Shown here piece after piece: positions 9,822 to 20,806 of a stretch of 35,221 bases of DNA. The translations under genes were made by a program, and so were the position numbers. The notes under the pieces were generated by a model, which was not told the origin of the DNA, did not search any database, and saw only the letters and a program-made list of their open reading frames with translations. Location of the stretch: NCBI GenBank assembly GCA_958430865.1, contig CAUDNR010003890.1, positions 80,456 through 115,676 on the forward strand. Reading direction: 5' to 3'. Source of the DNA: Entrophospora sp. SA101 (lineage: Eukaryota > Glomeromycota > Glomeromycetes > Entrophosporales > Entrophosporaceae). The stretch's first letter is position 1; every line of letters starts with the position of its first letter.

Positions 9822-10790
9822 CTAATATTTTGAATTTCATGTCCAGCTAGATTTTTTTGAAAAGCATTATATGCACAAGTACTTAAAGATGATAAAATGG
9901 CAAATATTTTTTGGAATAATACAAATTTTGCATGCTTCACATAAACCTCCAAATGTAGACTGTTTTTTAAATGATCTTTTTTCACCCAGTTCAGCAAGCT
10001 TTAACCAAAAAGATTCTTCAGCTTCTAGATTATATATTTTTGATTTGTTTTATAAGCTGCATAACATCACTATTAGTTATATATCTTGATATTGGGCTGC
10101 TATGCAAGCTAATTTTGAGATAAACTTGTAATTTTTTGTATCTATATGTTTTTTATTTAGTGCATTCTAATAAATAATGAAAGTATCCCATAGTATATAA
10201 TTATATAATAAATTTACTAAATTATAAATATAATAGCTTAAAAACTTGATCATTTTTGAGATTTTGACATTCAATACAAATTTTAGAAGTGCATGGAGTG
10301 TCCTTTTTACATTTGTACTTTGAATCGACAGACCTTGAATTCACCATTTTGATTGATTAACAAGTTCTTGCTCAAGACATTCTAGTTGATCAGATTTTGA
10401 TTTTGAATATTTTATTTTTAAACCTATAGGAAAAACCAAAGGAAATAGTTGGTGTGCTATTTCATGACATGGAGGTGCACCACCATGAGTTGCAGTAAGT
10501 TGTGTATGTTCAATATATGCTTTATACTTATCACCACAAAGACCAATGCATGAAAAAAATTATACTGATGACTGATTTTGTGTATTAATTTGAAAAAATT
10601 TAGTAATTTCTTGGGTGTTTTTCTTTCTTTTACACCCACCACTTTCTACATGCCGATTTATATAATCTTCATCATAAGGGTGCTTTAATTTTATTTTATT
10701 ACCACGAATACATGTAACATTAGCACCATCTTCAGAAACTTTTCAAACATATTCATTGTTTAAAAGATGCTGTTTGGTATATTTTACCAT
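9822..10790 (-). pseudogene. Decayed Cys-rich orphan protein inside the TIR element (minus strand)
   Basis: From ATG 10790 the frame reads MVKYTKQHLLNNEYV, TGA (a Trp codon changed by one base would fit), KVSEDGANVTCIRGNKIKLK, HPYDEDYINRHVESGGCKRK, ITKFFQ, another stop, then CIGLCGDKYKAYIEHTQLTA. A frame change near 10345 leads to CKKDTPCTSKICIECQNLKN. Further down, at about 10040-9870, the stretch SKIYNLEAEESFWLKLAELG and FGGLCEACK follows. Regular Cys/His spacing (C...C, H..SGGC, C-x5-C-x4-C-x2-C) suggests zinc-binding modules. At least three stops and two frame changes make it dead. The type resembles multicopy lineage-specific proteins of mycorrhizal fungi; this is inference. Confidence 0.55.
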
Positions 10791-11063
10791 TTTTATATTT
10801 TTTATTTATTTATAAAAAAGGAAAAAATTGTCACACTGCTTAAAAATTTACCCAAAATTCAAATACACCCTTACAAAAATTTCTTAAAATACCCTATTTT
10901 CAAATGTACCATATGAGGTCAATACCCAGTTTCAAATGTACCATTTGAGGCCAATACCCGCTTTTCAAATATACCATCATCAAAAAAAAAAGGGCGATTC
11001 TACCCAAAATTGAAATGTACCATCTACTAAGATTGTTTGGGGTCCTCATGGAACACTATAGCC

Positions 11064-11231
11064 AAAACTAATTAACTTGTTAGAAAATTCTCCTTAGTCA
11101 AAACTAATTAACTTGTAACAAAGTTTTCCTTAGTCAAAACTAATTAACTTGTTACAAAGTTTTCCTTAGTCAAAACTAATTAACTTGTAACAAAGTTTTC
11201 CTTAGTCAAAACTAATTAACTTATTACCAAG
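11064..11231. repeat. 36-bp tandem repeat, about 4.7 copies
   Basis: The unit begins AAAACTAATTAACTTG and ends AAAGTTTTCCTTAGTC. Copies start at 11064, 11100, 11136 and 11172, with a partial one from 11208. The middle three are almost identical, differing only at TTAC/TAAC; the outer ones are diverged. It starts seven bases beyond the right end of the 1.86-kb element. Confidence 0.9.
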
Positions 11232-11287
11232 TTACTTTTACATTAGGTCGAAATCAAGTTCTTTATATACATGTTCTTTACATATTA

Positions 11288-11402
11288 GCCCGAATTGGGC
11301 AATTCCGCCCAGTTTGGGTACTTTCTCCCAGATTGGGCGAATCTGCCCACTTTGTACTTGGGAGATTCCACCTGGTCTGGGTGATTTCACCCAGTCTGGG
11401 AT
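11288..11402. repeat. GC-richer array of short palindromes
   Basis: Six imperfect units of about 18-20 bp, each built around a palindrome of type GCCCRRWYTGGGY: GCCCGAATTGGGC, GCCCAGTTTGGG, CCCAGATTGGGC, GCCCACTTTG, CCTGGTCTGGG and CCCAGTCTGGG, separated by A/T spacers such as AATTCC and GATTTC. The block is clearly less AT-rich than its surroundings. Confidence 0.75.
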
Positions 11403-12378
11403 AATCATCATTAATCTCTACTAAATAAAGTTAAATAAATATGAATGTGCTACAGATTAATTAATAAAAATTAAATAGATGGGACATAACACGAATTCAG
11501 ATGATAATAATTATACACCTTATCAATAAATAAATAGAATTAATAAATAAAAATAAAAAAAATAAAAAAAAATAATGAAAATAAGAATAGATTAAATAAT
11601 AATATAAATAAAAATAAAGATAGAAATAAAATTTAAACTGTCCCGGAATTAAGTGATTCAACCAAAAGATCTGCATCAAAATCTAATTCTGGTAACAATA
11701 TTAAGAAATTTGTATATGCACAATTCAATCTTTTGACTTAATTTTTTTTTTACATAATAATGATTAATGCAATAGTAAGTTCTAATTAAATATTTATTTT
11801 AGAATTTGTTTATAGAAATGTATTAATTTTTTTTTATAATGAAACATTTTACCTAAATTGACATAATAATATATATATCACTGGATGAATTAAAAAGCAA
11901 ATTTATTAACTTGGTGATATTTATTTAATATTTTCAAACAAAAATGAATTTGTATAATGGACTTCTTTCAAGATGGCTATTAACAAAATGCCAGTTAACT
12001 TAAAGAAAAGAAAGATTTGTTGATTTTTGATTAAAGTTTCATTAAAGATTATTAATGGTTTTAATTATTATATATATATATATAATATAGCAAGCTTCAT
12101 AGGTCTTGCTTTTAACACTTCAATCAACTGCTATATAATTATGATAATTTATAAAACATTCATCAAGTATAATGATTTAGAAGGACTTTTATTTACATAT
12201 TTAATAGATAATATTAATAATAAGCACAGATTATAGTTGTAAAAACCAAGGTTTGTTTGTTATATTCACTCTCATTAATTCCAATGTATATAAGATCTAA
12301 GTGAGACCAATTACTAAATATGGTCAAAATGTTACATCAATAGACCAGCACCATGGCTAACCCTGCAGGACAGCCAAG
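11403..12378. other. AT-rich intergenic DNA
   Basis: No gene seen. At 12316-12366 a segment resembling the right arm of the 4040-4171 MITE (ATAGACCAG and GGCTAACCCTGC) abuts the RecQ relic, so a related insertion may have cut that gene. Confidence 0.4.
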
Positions 12379-13156
12379 TTGTTTGTATATACTAAAATAA
12401 TCATAGCAACAAATGCTTTTGGAATGGGTATAAACACTTCAGATGTATACCTTATAATTCATTTCAATTTTCCTTTGAGCCTTGGCCAATATATCCAAGA
12501 AAGTGAGAGAGCTGGGAGAGATGGTTCACAATCAAAAAGTGACTTTAAATTATTATATGGATTCATTTCTGAATCAAGAGAAGATGCCGGAGAAAATGAA
12601 ACTTTGTAAAGGAGAATTTATCTTGAACAAGGGCTCCAAAGCCTTGATGAAATAATGTTTTTTTGTGAAGAAAAATATAAATGCTTCCAACAAAAATTAC
12701 TTAACTTTTATGCATGGTCAGCAGATACTGTGTCTTCTTCCTGTGGTAACTGTAGTAATTGTCAATGCAGAGCTGTTGACAACCCAGGCTTAATCAATGT
12801 AACTACAGATGCAATTAGAGTATATAATTGATATCATTAGGATAACAATTGAAGAATTAGAAGAAGATAATATCATTGTTTGAGATGATGTAATTGGGAT
12901 TTTTCTTCAATTGAAGAATAAAAAAATAATTGACAAAAATTGAAATCACTTTCAATTTATGAGGAAAATTTTGATAGAACAATTAGGAATTCAAAACAGG
13001 CATTTCACTTACTTGATGATTTAATAAATAAAAAAATAGTAGTAGAAGCAGTTACATTGAAAAAAACTGGTGCAGGTATCAGATTCAAAAATTACAGGTG
13101 TTGCTGAAGATGCTGAGGAAATGGTGTATTCTTATTCTTGGGATTACTATTTGTAA
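12379..13156 (+). pseudogene. RecQ-type DNA helicase, C-terminal relic
   Basis: The first part reads KIIIATNAFGMGINTSDVYL, then GQYIQESERAGRDG, which are the RecQ motif V/VI signatures with the arginine finger region. A TAA at 12607-12609 interrupts it. The frame then continues into the RecQ zinc subdomain, with CEEKYKCFQQKLLNFY and CGNCSNC supplying Cys ligands. The winged-helix-like part follows in shifting frames with further stops (about 12880 and 12940), then NSKQAFHLLDDLINKKIVVE and a final VAEDAEEMVYSYSW before TAA at 13154-13156. Helicase motifs 0-IV are absent upstream. It is a 5'-truncated, multiply broken copy; functional RecQ helicases unwind DNA 3'-5' in repair. Confidence 0.85.
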
Positions 13157-13601
13157 TATGATTTACATATTAATATTGTGATAAAACATATTGTTGTCCA
13201 ATCATGTTTTGGACATGTGTCATTTTATTATTAATTACTTATTTTTATTATTTATTTTTTATATATTAATTTAAAAAGAAATTAATTTTTAGAACATAAA
13301 AATTATTACCTTTTGACCAAGTGAAAGAACAATCAACCAATCAATTGGTTAATTAACTATTTAATTAATATTTCAGGCCTTGCTTATAATATAAAATTTA
13401 TTTACAACAATTCATTCTATTTTTGCTTAATAAAAAAACATTTTTTGGCCAGAAATTAAACAGTAGGGTTTAATTGTCCATTTGGTTATCAGAGTGGTAT
13501 AGAACTCTGAGGTTTTGGTTATTTGCTTTAATAAAGAAAGCAGTGGTTTGGTTTTTGGTTTTGTTAAGCATAAATGTTTTTGTTTAAGTTTTTGTAAAAG
13601 T

Positions 13602-14275
13602 TGAAGCTCCTAACGGTTCGGTTCGAACTGGTTTTATGGGTAAACCGAAACCGAACCGAAATCTTTGGTTTATAAACCGAACCGAACCGAACTTTCGGTT
13701 TATAGACCAAAACCGAACCGAATTTCTTGCATACAAACCAAAACCGAACCGAATTTATTTTTTTAAACCAATAAAAATTTAAATTTGATAATGTTACCGG
13801 AATTAGAAATCATTGGCTGAAATTCTTTAATCTATTTCGTATAGATTTCGCACTTCAAGAGCTAAGAGCTATTTCGGGATTAAATCACTGAATCGCAATT
13901 AATTGATGATAACAAAGAAATTTCAATTATGTGGATCAGGATGAATAGGCTATTACTAAACTTCTTATGCTCCTCTCCAACTTCACTATTATAAATAGGA
14001 GAACTATTATCAGGTGAATTATTATCAAGAGAATTATGTAATTCATTCATGAAGAAATCAATAACTAACAGTAAAATTGAAGGGAGGAATTAATTATTAA
14101 TTATTATTATTATTATTTTTTTTTTTTTTTTGATTATATACTGTATATTAATATATATATTTTATTTATTATCGGAAAAAAAAAATTATCAGGAAAAAAA
14201 AAATTTTTTTTTTGTGTTCAATGATAATAATTTAAAAACCGAAACTAAACTGAAACCAAACCGTTCAGAGCTTTA
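13602..14275. mobile_element. 674-bp hAT-type MITE with 8-bp target duplication
   Basis: The ends are TGAAGCTCCTAACGGTTCGG and, from the other side, TAAAGCTCTGAACGGTTTGG (22-bp repeats with 4 mismatches). GTAAAAGT flanks both sides exactly (13594-13601 and 14276-14283), an 8-bp duplication as made by hAT transposases. Inside, the left third is a tandem of AACCGAACCGAA-type motifs (13620-13760). The middle has an AT-rich core with long T and A runs. No transposase frame is present, so it is non-autonomous. Confidence 0.85.
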
Positions 14276-14283
14276 GTAAAAGT

Positions 14284-15497
14284 GTTAAATATTTAAGTGT
14301 AAGTGTTAAGACTGATTGGCAAAAGTATTAAGTGTTAATGTTGATAATGTTGAGTTATTATTTTATGTTATTATTATTATTATTATTATTTATGATCGAC
14401 ATTAAAGTTTTTTTTTGAGCCATTGTTTACTATTAATTTACTACGTGATTCCCCCTACCCTTAAGATTTTCTTCAAGTCTTATTTGTTTACCCTGGCAAA
14501 AAATATGTCAAAATAAAGGGTTTTCTATATGTTTTGATTTTTTATAATTCAAGGAACAATCTTGGTTGAATCAGGCAGGTTTGTGTATACCAGAGTGGTT
14601 TTTTTCTTCGATTTTACATATAAAATTATGCACAAAGATCATTAATTTTATATTAATATATGAGTGACACTTGACCCCTGTAGATCTGCAATGTCCTGCG
14701 ACTGATTATCATTAGGTATCACACAGATTTCTTTTAAAAAATTTTTTAAAAACGAAACGCGACAATAGTCATTTAAAAAATTTTTTTGAGCAAGAAGACT
14801 GGTCCTATGACCACTTTAAAGAATTTATATGGATACTCAAATATAAAGAAGAAGACATACTAGCACATTATATTAGAGTGCTGAAAAAATAAAGGAAGAG
14901 GAAGCGGTGGAAAGGAAGGAGAAGGCAGGGACTTTGTTGAAGAAGTATTATAAGGTACATTTGATATATATTATTCTTAAAGACATCCTACCCATTTAAT
15001 GATGAATTGGGCTAGATAGATAAATAGCAATGATGATGATGATATTTATTACCAAATTACTAGCATTATAAAAAAATAATATTTAAAAATATAATAATAT
15101 AAAAATAAAAAAATAATTTAAACATTTAGAATTAGATATCTTTTATATGTATTCTAAATAATTTAAAACAAAAATAAAAATAAAAATAAAGAATAAAAAT
15201 AAAAAATAAAAAATTTAAAAAAAAATTAAAATGCTAGTAAAATTCTCCTTTACGGTTCATTTTTCTACATTATTTTGGGTAATGTAGTGTAAATGGATTA
15301 AGAATTGTTCCTCATTATTTGTTAATGTGGTGTCAATTTTTTCATTCAGAGTCATTGTTTTTCAAATAAGAATTTATAGCAATATGCTGAATTGAGATCA
15401 TAAATATAATTTTTAAAAAAAAAAAAAAAAACAAAATAACATTATTTGATTTTATTTAACAATAGGAAAAAAAGGTTTTTAAAAAAAGAAAAAGCTA
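14284..15497. other. Intergenic DNA with two possible exon scraps
   Basis: Mostly A/T-rich. At 14790-14885 the plus strand reads EQEDWSYDHFKEFIWILKYK and continues to a stop after 29 codons. Overlapping it in another frame, AEKIKEEEAVERKEKAGTLL runs to about 14955 before a GTACAT. Either could be an exon fragment; neither is recognised. The rest (15000-15490) is A-rich low-complexity DNA. Confidence 0.3.
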
Positions 15498-16011
15498 TTG
15501 ACATCATCATCACCAAAACCATCATCACCACCACCACCAAAACCATCATCGCCGCCACCATCATCATCACTACCGCCACCAAAACCATCATCATCATTAT
15601 CATCGCCACCACCATTAAGGTTTCTGGTCCAAACTGTTTTCTCAAAGCCCAAACTAGTTTGGGCAATTTCGGCAATTTCGGCTACTAATAGAAGCAGTTT
15701 CGGCCAGAAATCTTAACCACCATCATCATCACTACCAACACCAAAACCACTGTCATTACCAAAACCACCGCCATTATCATTATTATCATCACACCAAACC
15801 CATCATCATCAACTACCACCATTTCATCTCAAACATTCTTTACTTGGTTTGAATCTGATGATATGGATATAATAATGAATTACAATGATGATAATAATGA
15901 TAATAATGATAATAATTTTAATAATTGTTACGATGATAATAATAATAATAGAGAATTGTTATTTCCTAATAGAAAAATAGCAAAACCTGTTAGTAGGCTT
16001 AAGAAAAAATA
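15498..16011 (+). pseudogene. Low-complexity Pro/Ser/Thr-rich reading frame split by a MITE
   Basis: From ATG 15498 the frame gives Ser/Pro/Lys repeats (MTSSSPKPSSPPPPKPSSPP and on). It runs into the 15619-15712 MITE. On the far side a different frame gives Thr/Ile-rich repeats, then SSTTTISSQTFFTWFESDDM, an Asn/Asp-rich tail and RKIAKPVSRLKKK before TAA at 16009-16011. Leaving out the MITE and one TTAA (98 bp) places both halves in the same frame. The FFTWF-plus-acidic-tail ending loosely recalls SET/NAP histone chaperones, but the match is a few residues. It may be one terminal exon of a disrupted gene, or chance openness of CAT/CCA trinucleotide repeats. Confidence 0.35.
15619..15712. mobile_element. 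94-bp piggyBac-type MITE with TTAA duplication
   Basis: TTAA flanks both sides (15615-15618 and 15713-15716). The ends GGTTTCTGGTCCAAACTG and, inverted, GATTTCTGGCCGAAACTG match at 15 of 18 positions. A perfect 18-bp palindrome, GCCCAAACTAGTTTGGGC, lies at 15647-15664. TTAA target choice is diagnostic of piggyBac-like transposases. Confidence 0.8.
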
Positions 16012-16859
16012 ATAAAATAACTTTATACATTTATTCACTTAATTCAACATCACTCCCAATTGAAAAAGAATGTCCATATTTGAATAGTCAATTCATAGTA
16101 TTTCGAATGATTCAAAATTCCATAGTAAAGTAGAGATTTAGAACTTATTCCTATATAAAATGATATATAAATACATTGCGTTTCAATTTCTGTATGTATT
16201 ATCACTAAAGATGGGTTCCGCAATTAAAGTGCTGCAACTCTTGATGTTGCAACACAGTGTTGCAACATTGTGGGAAAGTGACTTAAATGTCCGCAATTAT
16301 TCACATGTCGCAATTATTCACAAGTCCACAAATATTTTCTATTGCCACAACTATCCACAAGTCTGTGTACCCTTTTATATTAGAGTAAAATTATTATTCC
16401 TAGTTATATTTTGTTCGTATAAACATATTAATAACAATGTTAGAAAATAATCATTTCTTTATTTGTAAAACTGTAAAATTATTACCTTTTTGTTATTGTT
16501 ATTAATATTAGTATGTAGTTTCTATTCATAAATTCATAATACAAATTCTTATTTGTTATTATTCCGCTTGTTTTATTCGAATTGTTCGCTTTATTAGAAT
16601 TGTTCGGATCATTCACTTTATTTGCATTGTTCGAATTGCTTGATTATTATTATTTGCTTTATTCGAATTATTAGAATAGAAACCCCTATTAGTATGGCAT
16701 TAAAAGAAATTTAGGAATCTGGTTTAATTCGAATCACTTTAAAATTCGACTGTTTCAATAAATATTTGTGCGTAAATAATTAACATTCACAATTCCTATC
16801 TAAAAAAAAAAAAGTGCAATATATATAATAACATTATAACGTTGTTAAAAAAAAATTTC
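16012..16859. repeat. Intergenic DNA with short degenerate repeats and hairpins
   Basis: No gene seen. At 16246-16266 there is a 10-bp stem, GTTGCAACAC / GTGTTGCAAC, with a one-base loop. From 16290 to 16365 CGCAATTATTCACAWGT-like units repeat two to four times with decay. From 16560 to 16680 TTATTCGAATTGTTCG-like units repeat. These look like worn MITE interiors. Confidence 0.45.
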
Positions 16860-16926
16860 CTTCTTCACGTGAAGAAGCCAATGCTCCTGTGGAGAGCATT
16901 CTTTGAGAGATTCGCCCTCAAAGAAT
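16860..16926. repeat. Three consecutive hairpins
   Basis: Three stem-loops lie end to end. A perfect 18-bp palindrome CTTCTTCACGTGAAGAAG occupies 16860-16877. AATGCTC (16880-16886) pairs with GAGCATT (16894-16900). ATTCTTTGAG (16898-16907) pairs with CTCAAAGAAT (16917-16926) around AGATTCGCC. The block is G/C-richer than its flanks and has no ORF. It could be the core of a MITE or a structured RNA/DNA element; nothing decides between these. Confidence 0.6.
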
Positions 16927-17233
16927 TTTTGGACACCATGCATTTTCCATATTAAATAGATTAATTGTCATCTCTCATCTTTCCTTTTCTGATACAATTA
17001 GTGTATTATTGTTACATGCCTATACTATCTAATTATCTAATAAATCATATGTACATATCTTTATTTACATTGTAAAAATCAAATCACAGATACCATTTGG
17101 CACTCTATTGCAATTTTTTGGTCTATTTATATGTTTTTGTAGTAATTTATTAGACTACTCAATCAATGCACCATTTGGCCACGTAATAGTCTATTATTTC
17201 AGCTACAATTAATATTAAAACTTGTGATTAAAA
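16927..17233. other. AT-rich intergenic DNA, nothing recognised
   Basis: No open frame of note and no repeat structure seen on either strand. Confidence 0.5.
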
Positions 17234-17437
17234 ACAGCTCAAATCCATCGTCATAATCATCGTAAATTTTCTTCTGTTGATAATAATATCACTGTTAAAA
17301 CTACTCAACAAGTAATTCTACAAAATCAAAGAAAAATCATTTGAAAAGACAATGACAAAAAATTATTATGTGAACAAGTAAGATTGAAATTAAAAAACGA
17401 ACAAGTCATTACGAATAATTACGAATATCCAGAATAA
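17234..17437 (+). pseudogene. Unrecognised coding-like segment with one stop
   Basis: After an AAAACAG acceptor-like site the frame reads AQIHRHNHRKFSSVDNNITV and on to VILQNQRKII, a TGA at 17342-17344, then KDNDKKLLCEQVRLKLKNEQ to a TAA at 17435-17437. The composition is protein-like and the second half could form a coiled coil. No family is recognised. It is probably a fragment of a decayed gene. Confidence 0.3.
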
Positions 17438-18041
17438 TTATGAACATTCGAATAGGGTTACTGTTAGGAACCCTAATGTTGTGGAGCAAATTTAAGATAT
17501 AAATTTTTTATATTATGTATCTTATTCAAGAAAATTGCTTATGTGTAGAAATAAAATGCATAAATAAATTATTATTGGGCATGTGAAAAAGAGGATTTTA
17601 AAAAAGAAAAAGCATTGTATATTTATAATAAAAAATGATATCATTTAAAAAGTATACATTGAATCTAAAAAAGAATCATGCATTTAGCATTTAAAAACTT
17701 TTTGAAAAATGATGCGAAACCGTCGCGTGCGTATCAGAAAATTTCAAACTTGACCACTTCGGCTTGCCATTACATACATAACTCTAATTGGTGCTACGTG
17801 CAATTAATAGGATTCTTTCTCATGTGATTGATACAAAATGTAAAAAAAACACGTCATTATTATTATTTTAGTATTATATTTAGGTTTGGATTTAGTCATT
17901 TATACGCTTGAAGAAAATGGTTTATTTTTATAATAAAATTTCCACCAGCTACGTATAGTTAGTTGCCTTTCCAAGAAATATCTGCAACGATCAACAAATT
18001 TAATTTATAAAAATTTTTTCGTAAAATATTCAATAAATAAA
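17438..18041. other. LCB1 upstream region
   Basis: No gene seen. A G/C-richer island at about 17715-17810 lies some 230-330 bp before the LCB1 ATG and might include its core promoter. No defined element can be named. Confidence 0.35.
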
Positions 18042-20607
18042 ATGAGTTCAGCATATCCAGCATTAAATGATTTGTTTGAATTTCTTAATAGTTTTATTAC
18101 AAATGTTTCCATATTGTACTCTAAAATTCCTGGATCAGGGATCCTATTAAAGTACATAAAGAACTCACATCAAGATGATCCTTATCGCACAACACTAGAA
18201 CTTTTTTTAGTATTTTTTGCAATATTTTATTTATTTAGAAATAAATATCGTACTGACAATAATTTAATTGAATTAACTCCAAAGGTAATTTAATTAAATA
18301 AATAATCATTTTTAATGTTAATTATTAGTTATATAACTAATTATGATTGATGGATAAATGATAGGAAGTAGAAGAATTGGTTGATGAATGGCAACCAGAA
18401 CCTTTGGTTTCAAAATTATCAGATGATGATTTAAAAGAATTAGAAAAGGTTCCTATAATTAACGGGTAAATAATAACATATTAATTTAGATGATGATGAT
18501 GATAATAATAATAATAATAATAAATTTGTTATTATTATTGTTATTAATGCCTTTTGTAATTTATTTATATTCTATAGGCCTCAAGGTTCTAAGGTAAAAT
18601 TGACAAATGGTAAAACGTTGATGAATTTTGCTAGCTTTGATTTCTTAGGAATGTTATCTCGAGATGAAATCAAGGTAAAAAAAAAGCATAATGATAAAAT
18701 GTTAATTTTATTATTATGTACACACACATACACATAATATATGAATATTTTTTTCTGGAATAAAAAGGAAAAGGCCATTGCAACACTTAGAAAATATGGT
18801 GTTGGATCATGTGGACCACCTGGGTTTTATGGAACTTTTGGTTTGTGATTACTTATTAAATTAAAAAGAAGATTGAACCTGAAATTTTTTTAAATTTTCT
18901 AATCACTAATGATTAATTTATTAAATAATTAAAAATTAATGGTTGATGTATAGATGTACATACAGAATTTGAAAAAAAAGTTTCAGAGTTTTTAGGAACT
19001 GAAGACACAATCTTATATTCTCAAGGATTTTCTACAATTGGATCAGCAATTCCATCATTTTGTAAAAGAGGAGATATAATTGTAGCGTAAGTTATATCTA
19101 GACTTTTGATGGTTTAATTGATCAATATTAAATACTATTATATTAAAATAAATTTATTAATCCTATTTAATATTGAAAATTAGTGATCAAGGGTGTAATT
19201 TTGCAATACAGAAAGGTATACAAATTTCTAGATCTGTAATTAAATGGTATAAACATAATGATATGGAAGATTTGGAAAGAATTTTGCAGAAAATCAAAGA
19301 TGAAGATATTGAGGTCAATTATATTTTATCTATACTAATAATAATATTAATTATAATAATAGCAGTAATAATAATAACAATAGTAATAGCAATGGAATTT
19401 ATTAAATAATTTAGTTTGACTAGATTTTTAAATTATTCTAATTTTTAGAATCTAAAATTTTATTTTATATATTATATTATTATTATTATTATTATTATTA
19501 GGCTGGGCGACGATTAACAAGAAGGTTTATCATTACCGAAGGAATATTTGAAAACTATGGTGACATAACACCTTTACCTAAATTGGTTTGTGATTTATAT
19601 TTTTTTCAAGTTTTTTTTTAGGAGAGATAATAATATTATGGTGATTATGATAGATTGAATTAAAGAAAAAATTCAAGTATCGTTTAATTCTCGATGAAAG
19701 TTTGTCATTTGGAACCATGGGGAAAAGAGGAGCTGGATTAACTGATTATTTCAATATTCCGGTACCTTTTAATTATATTTGTTTTATTTTTTTTAAAACA
19801 ATGATTAATATATATATATATATATTTATTGTACCTATCCTTCTCTAGGTTATGGATGTTGATATGATTGTTGGATCTATGTGTACTGCATTATGTTCAT
19901 CAGGAGGATTTTGTTCAGGGTCATTTGAAGTTACTGAACATCAAGTAAATATTAGATAATGACAATATTATTATTTTATATATATATACTAAAAAAATGA
20001 TTAACAAATAATTTAATATTATTAGAAAATATCAGGTCCAGCATATTGTTATTCAGCTTCATTACCAGCAATGTTAGCAGTTAGTGCAACAGAATCTTTA
20101 TCAATTCTATCAAAAAATTCTCAATTGTTAATAACAACATTATCATCAAACATTCAAACATTCAGGAATTGTTTGTCAAATGTTAAATATATCAATATTG
20201 AAGGATCAAAAGATTCACCAGTACTACATTTGAGAATTAATGAAGATGTTATAAAAATTGGTAATGGTGAAGACAGTTATTATTGTGATAATATTATTAA
20301 TAACAATGGTGGTGGTGGTGGTATTATTCATAATTTTCGTAAAAATAATGGTGATGGCAATAATAAAAACAATAATAGTAGCAATCATCAAGAAAAAGAA
20401 AAATTATTACAGGATATAGTTAATGAGGCAATGAACAATGGTGTATTATTAACAAGATCTAAATATGTTAAGAATCAAGAATTATTTAATGTAGAACCAA
20501 GTATTAGAATTTGTATTTCTACTATTTTCACAAAAAAAGAAATTGAAAAATCAGCCAACATTATTAAACTTGCTATTAATAAAATATTAAAGAACAAGAT
20601 TAAATAA
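18042..20607 (+). CDS. LCB1: Serine palmitoyltransferase subunit 1 (LCB1)
   Basis: LCB1 pairs with LCB2 in the ER membrane to condense serine with palmitoyl-CoA, the first committed step of sphingolipid synthesis. Ten exons (18042-18284, 18365-18465, 18578-18674, 18768-18840, 18954-19086, 19184-19313, 19502-19585, 19654-19761, 19849-19944, 20026-20607) total 1647 nt, 548 aa (yeast about 558). A membrane segment [15 protein letters not shown] lies near residues 48-63. Conserved blocks are [35 protein letters not shown] (with the Cys whose human equivalent is changed in HSAN1 neuropathy), [12 protein letters not shown], and [16 protein letters not shown]. As expected for LCB1, the PLP-binding Lys of LCB2 is absent. 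The last exon has an Asn/Gly low-complexity insert (codons at about 20296-20390) that is longer than usual. Confidence 0.97.
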
Positions 20608-20806
20608 ATTTTGGTTTATTTACATGAATGGATTAATGGATTAGATGAGTGTAATTAAATTTTTTTCTTATAATACTTTTTTAATTAATAATAAATAATA
20701 AATAATAATAATAATAGTTTTAAATAACAAGTAGATGAAACAATAATAGCACTTTTTTTCTCAAAATAATTTTATGATCACAGATTATTAATATAACCAG
20801 CATTAT
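20608..20806. other. LCB1 3' flank
   Basis: AT-rich, AATAATAAT-type low complexity with several AATAAA-like sites (20692-20705) that could serve LCB1 3'-end formation. No gene. Confidence 0.4.

Larger units (their letters stand above)
9201..11057. mobile_element. 1.86-kb terminal-inverted-repeat element of unrecognised family
   Basis: The left end (9201-9243) and the right end (11013-11057, read on the minus strand) share ACAATCTTAGTAGATGGTAC exactly (after TTGA or CCCA), and similarity extends outward through AGGACC and AAC. Inside each end are degenerate subterminal repeats built on TACCCAAAATTCAAAT and CAAATGTACCAT(TT/AT)GAGG. The interior carries two decayed coding stretches pointing toward each other (minus 10790-9822, plus 9458-9723). 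The length, the inverted ends and the subterminal repeats fit a DNA transposon. I recognise no transposase catalytic motif, so the superfamily is unknown. Flanking target duplications are not clear. Confidence 0.65.

Noticed and set aside
9871..10089. 72-aa plus-strand ORF
   Set aside because: It is the shadow of the minus-strand Cys-rich relic; the protein-like signal is on the other strand.
11064..11231. CRISPR-like array
   Set aside because: The repeats are directly adjacent with no unique spacers, and the genome is eukaryotic.
15442..15675. Met/Val-rich minus-strand ORF
   Set aside because: It is the antisense of CAT/CCA trinucleotide repeats and has low-complexity composition only.
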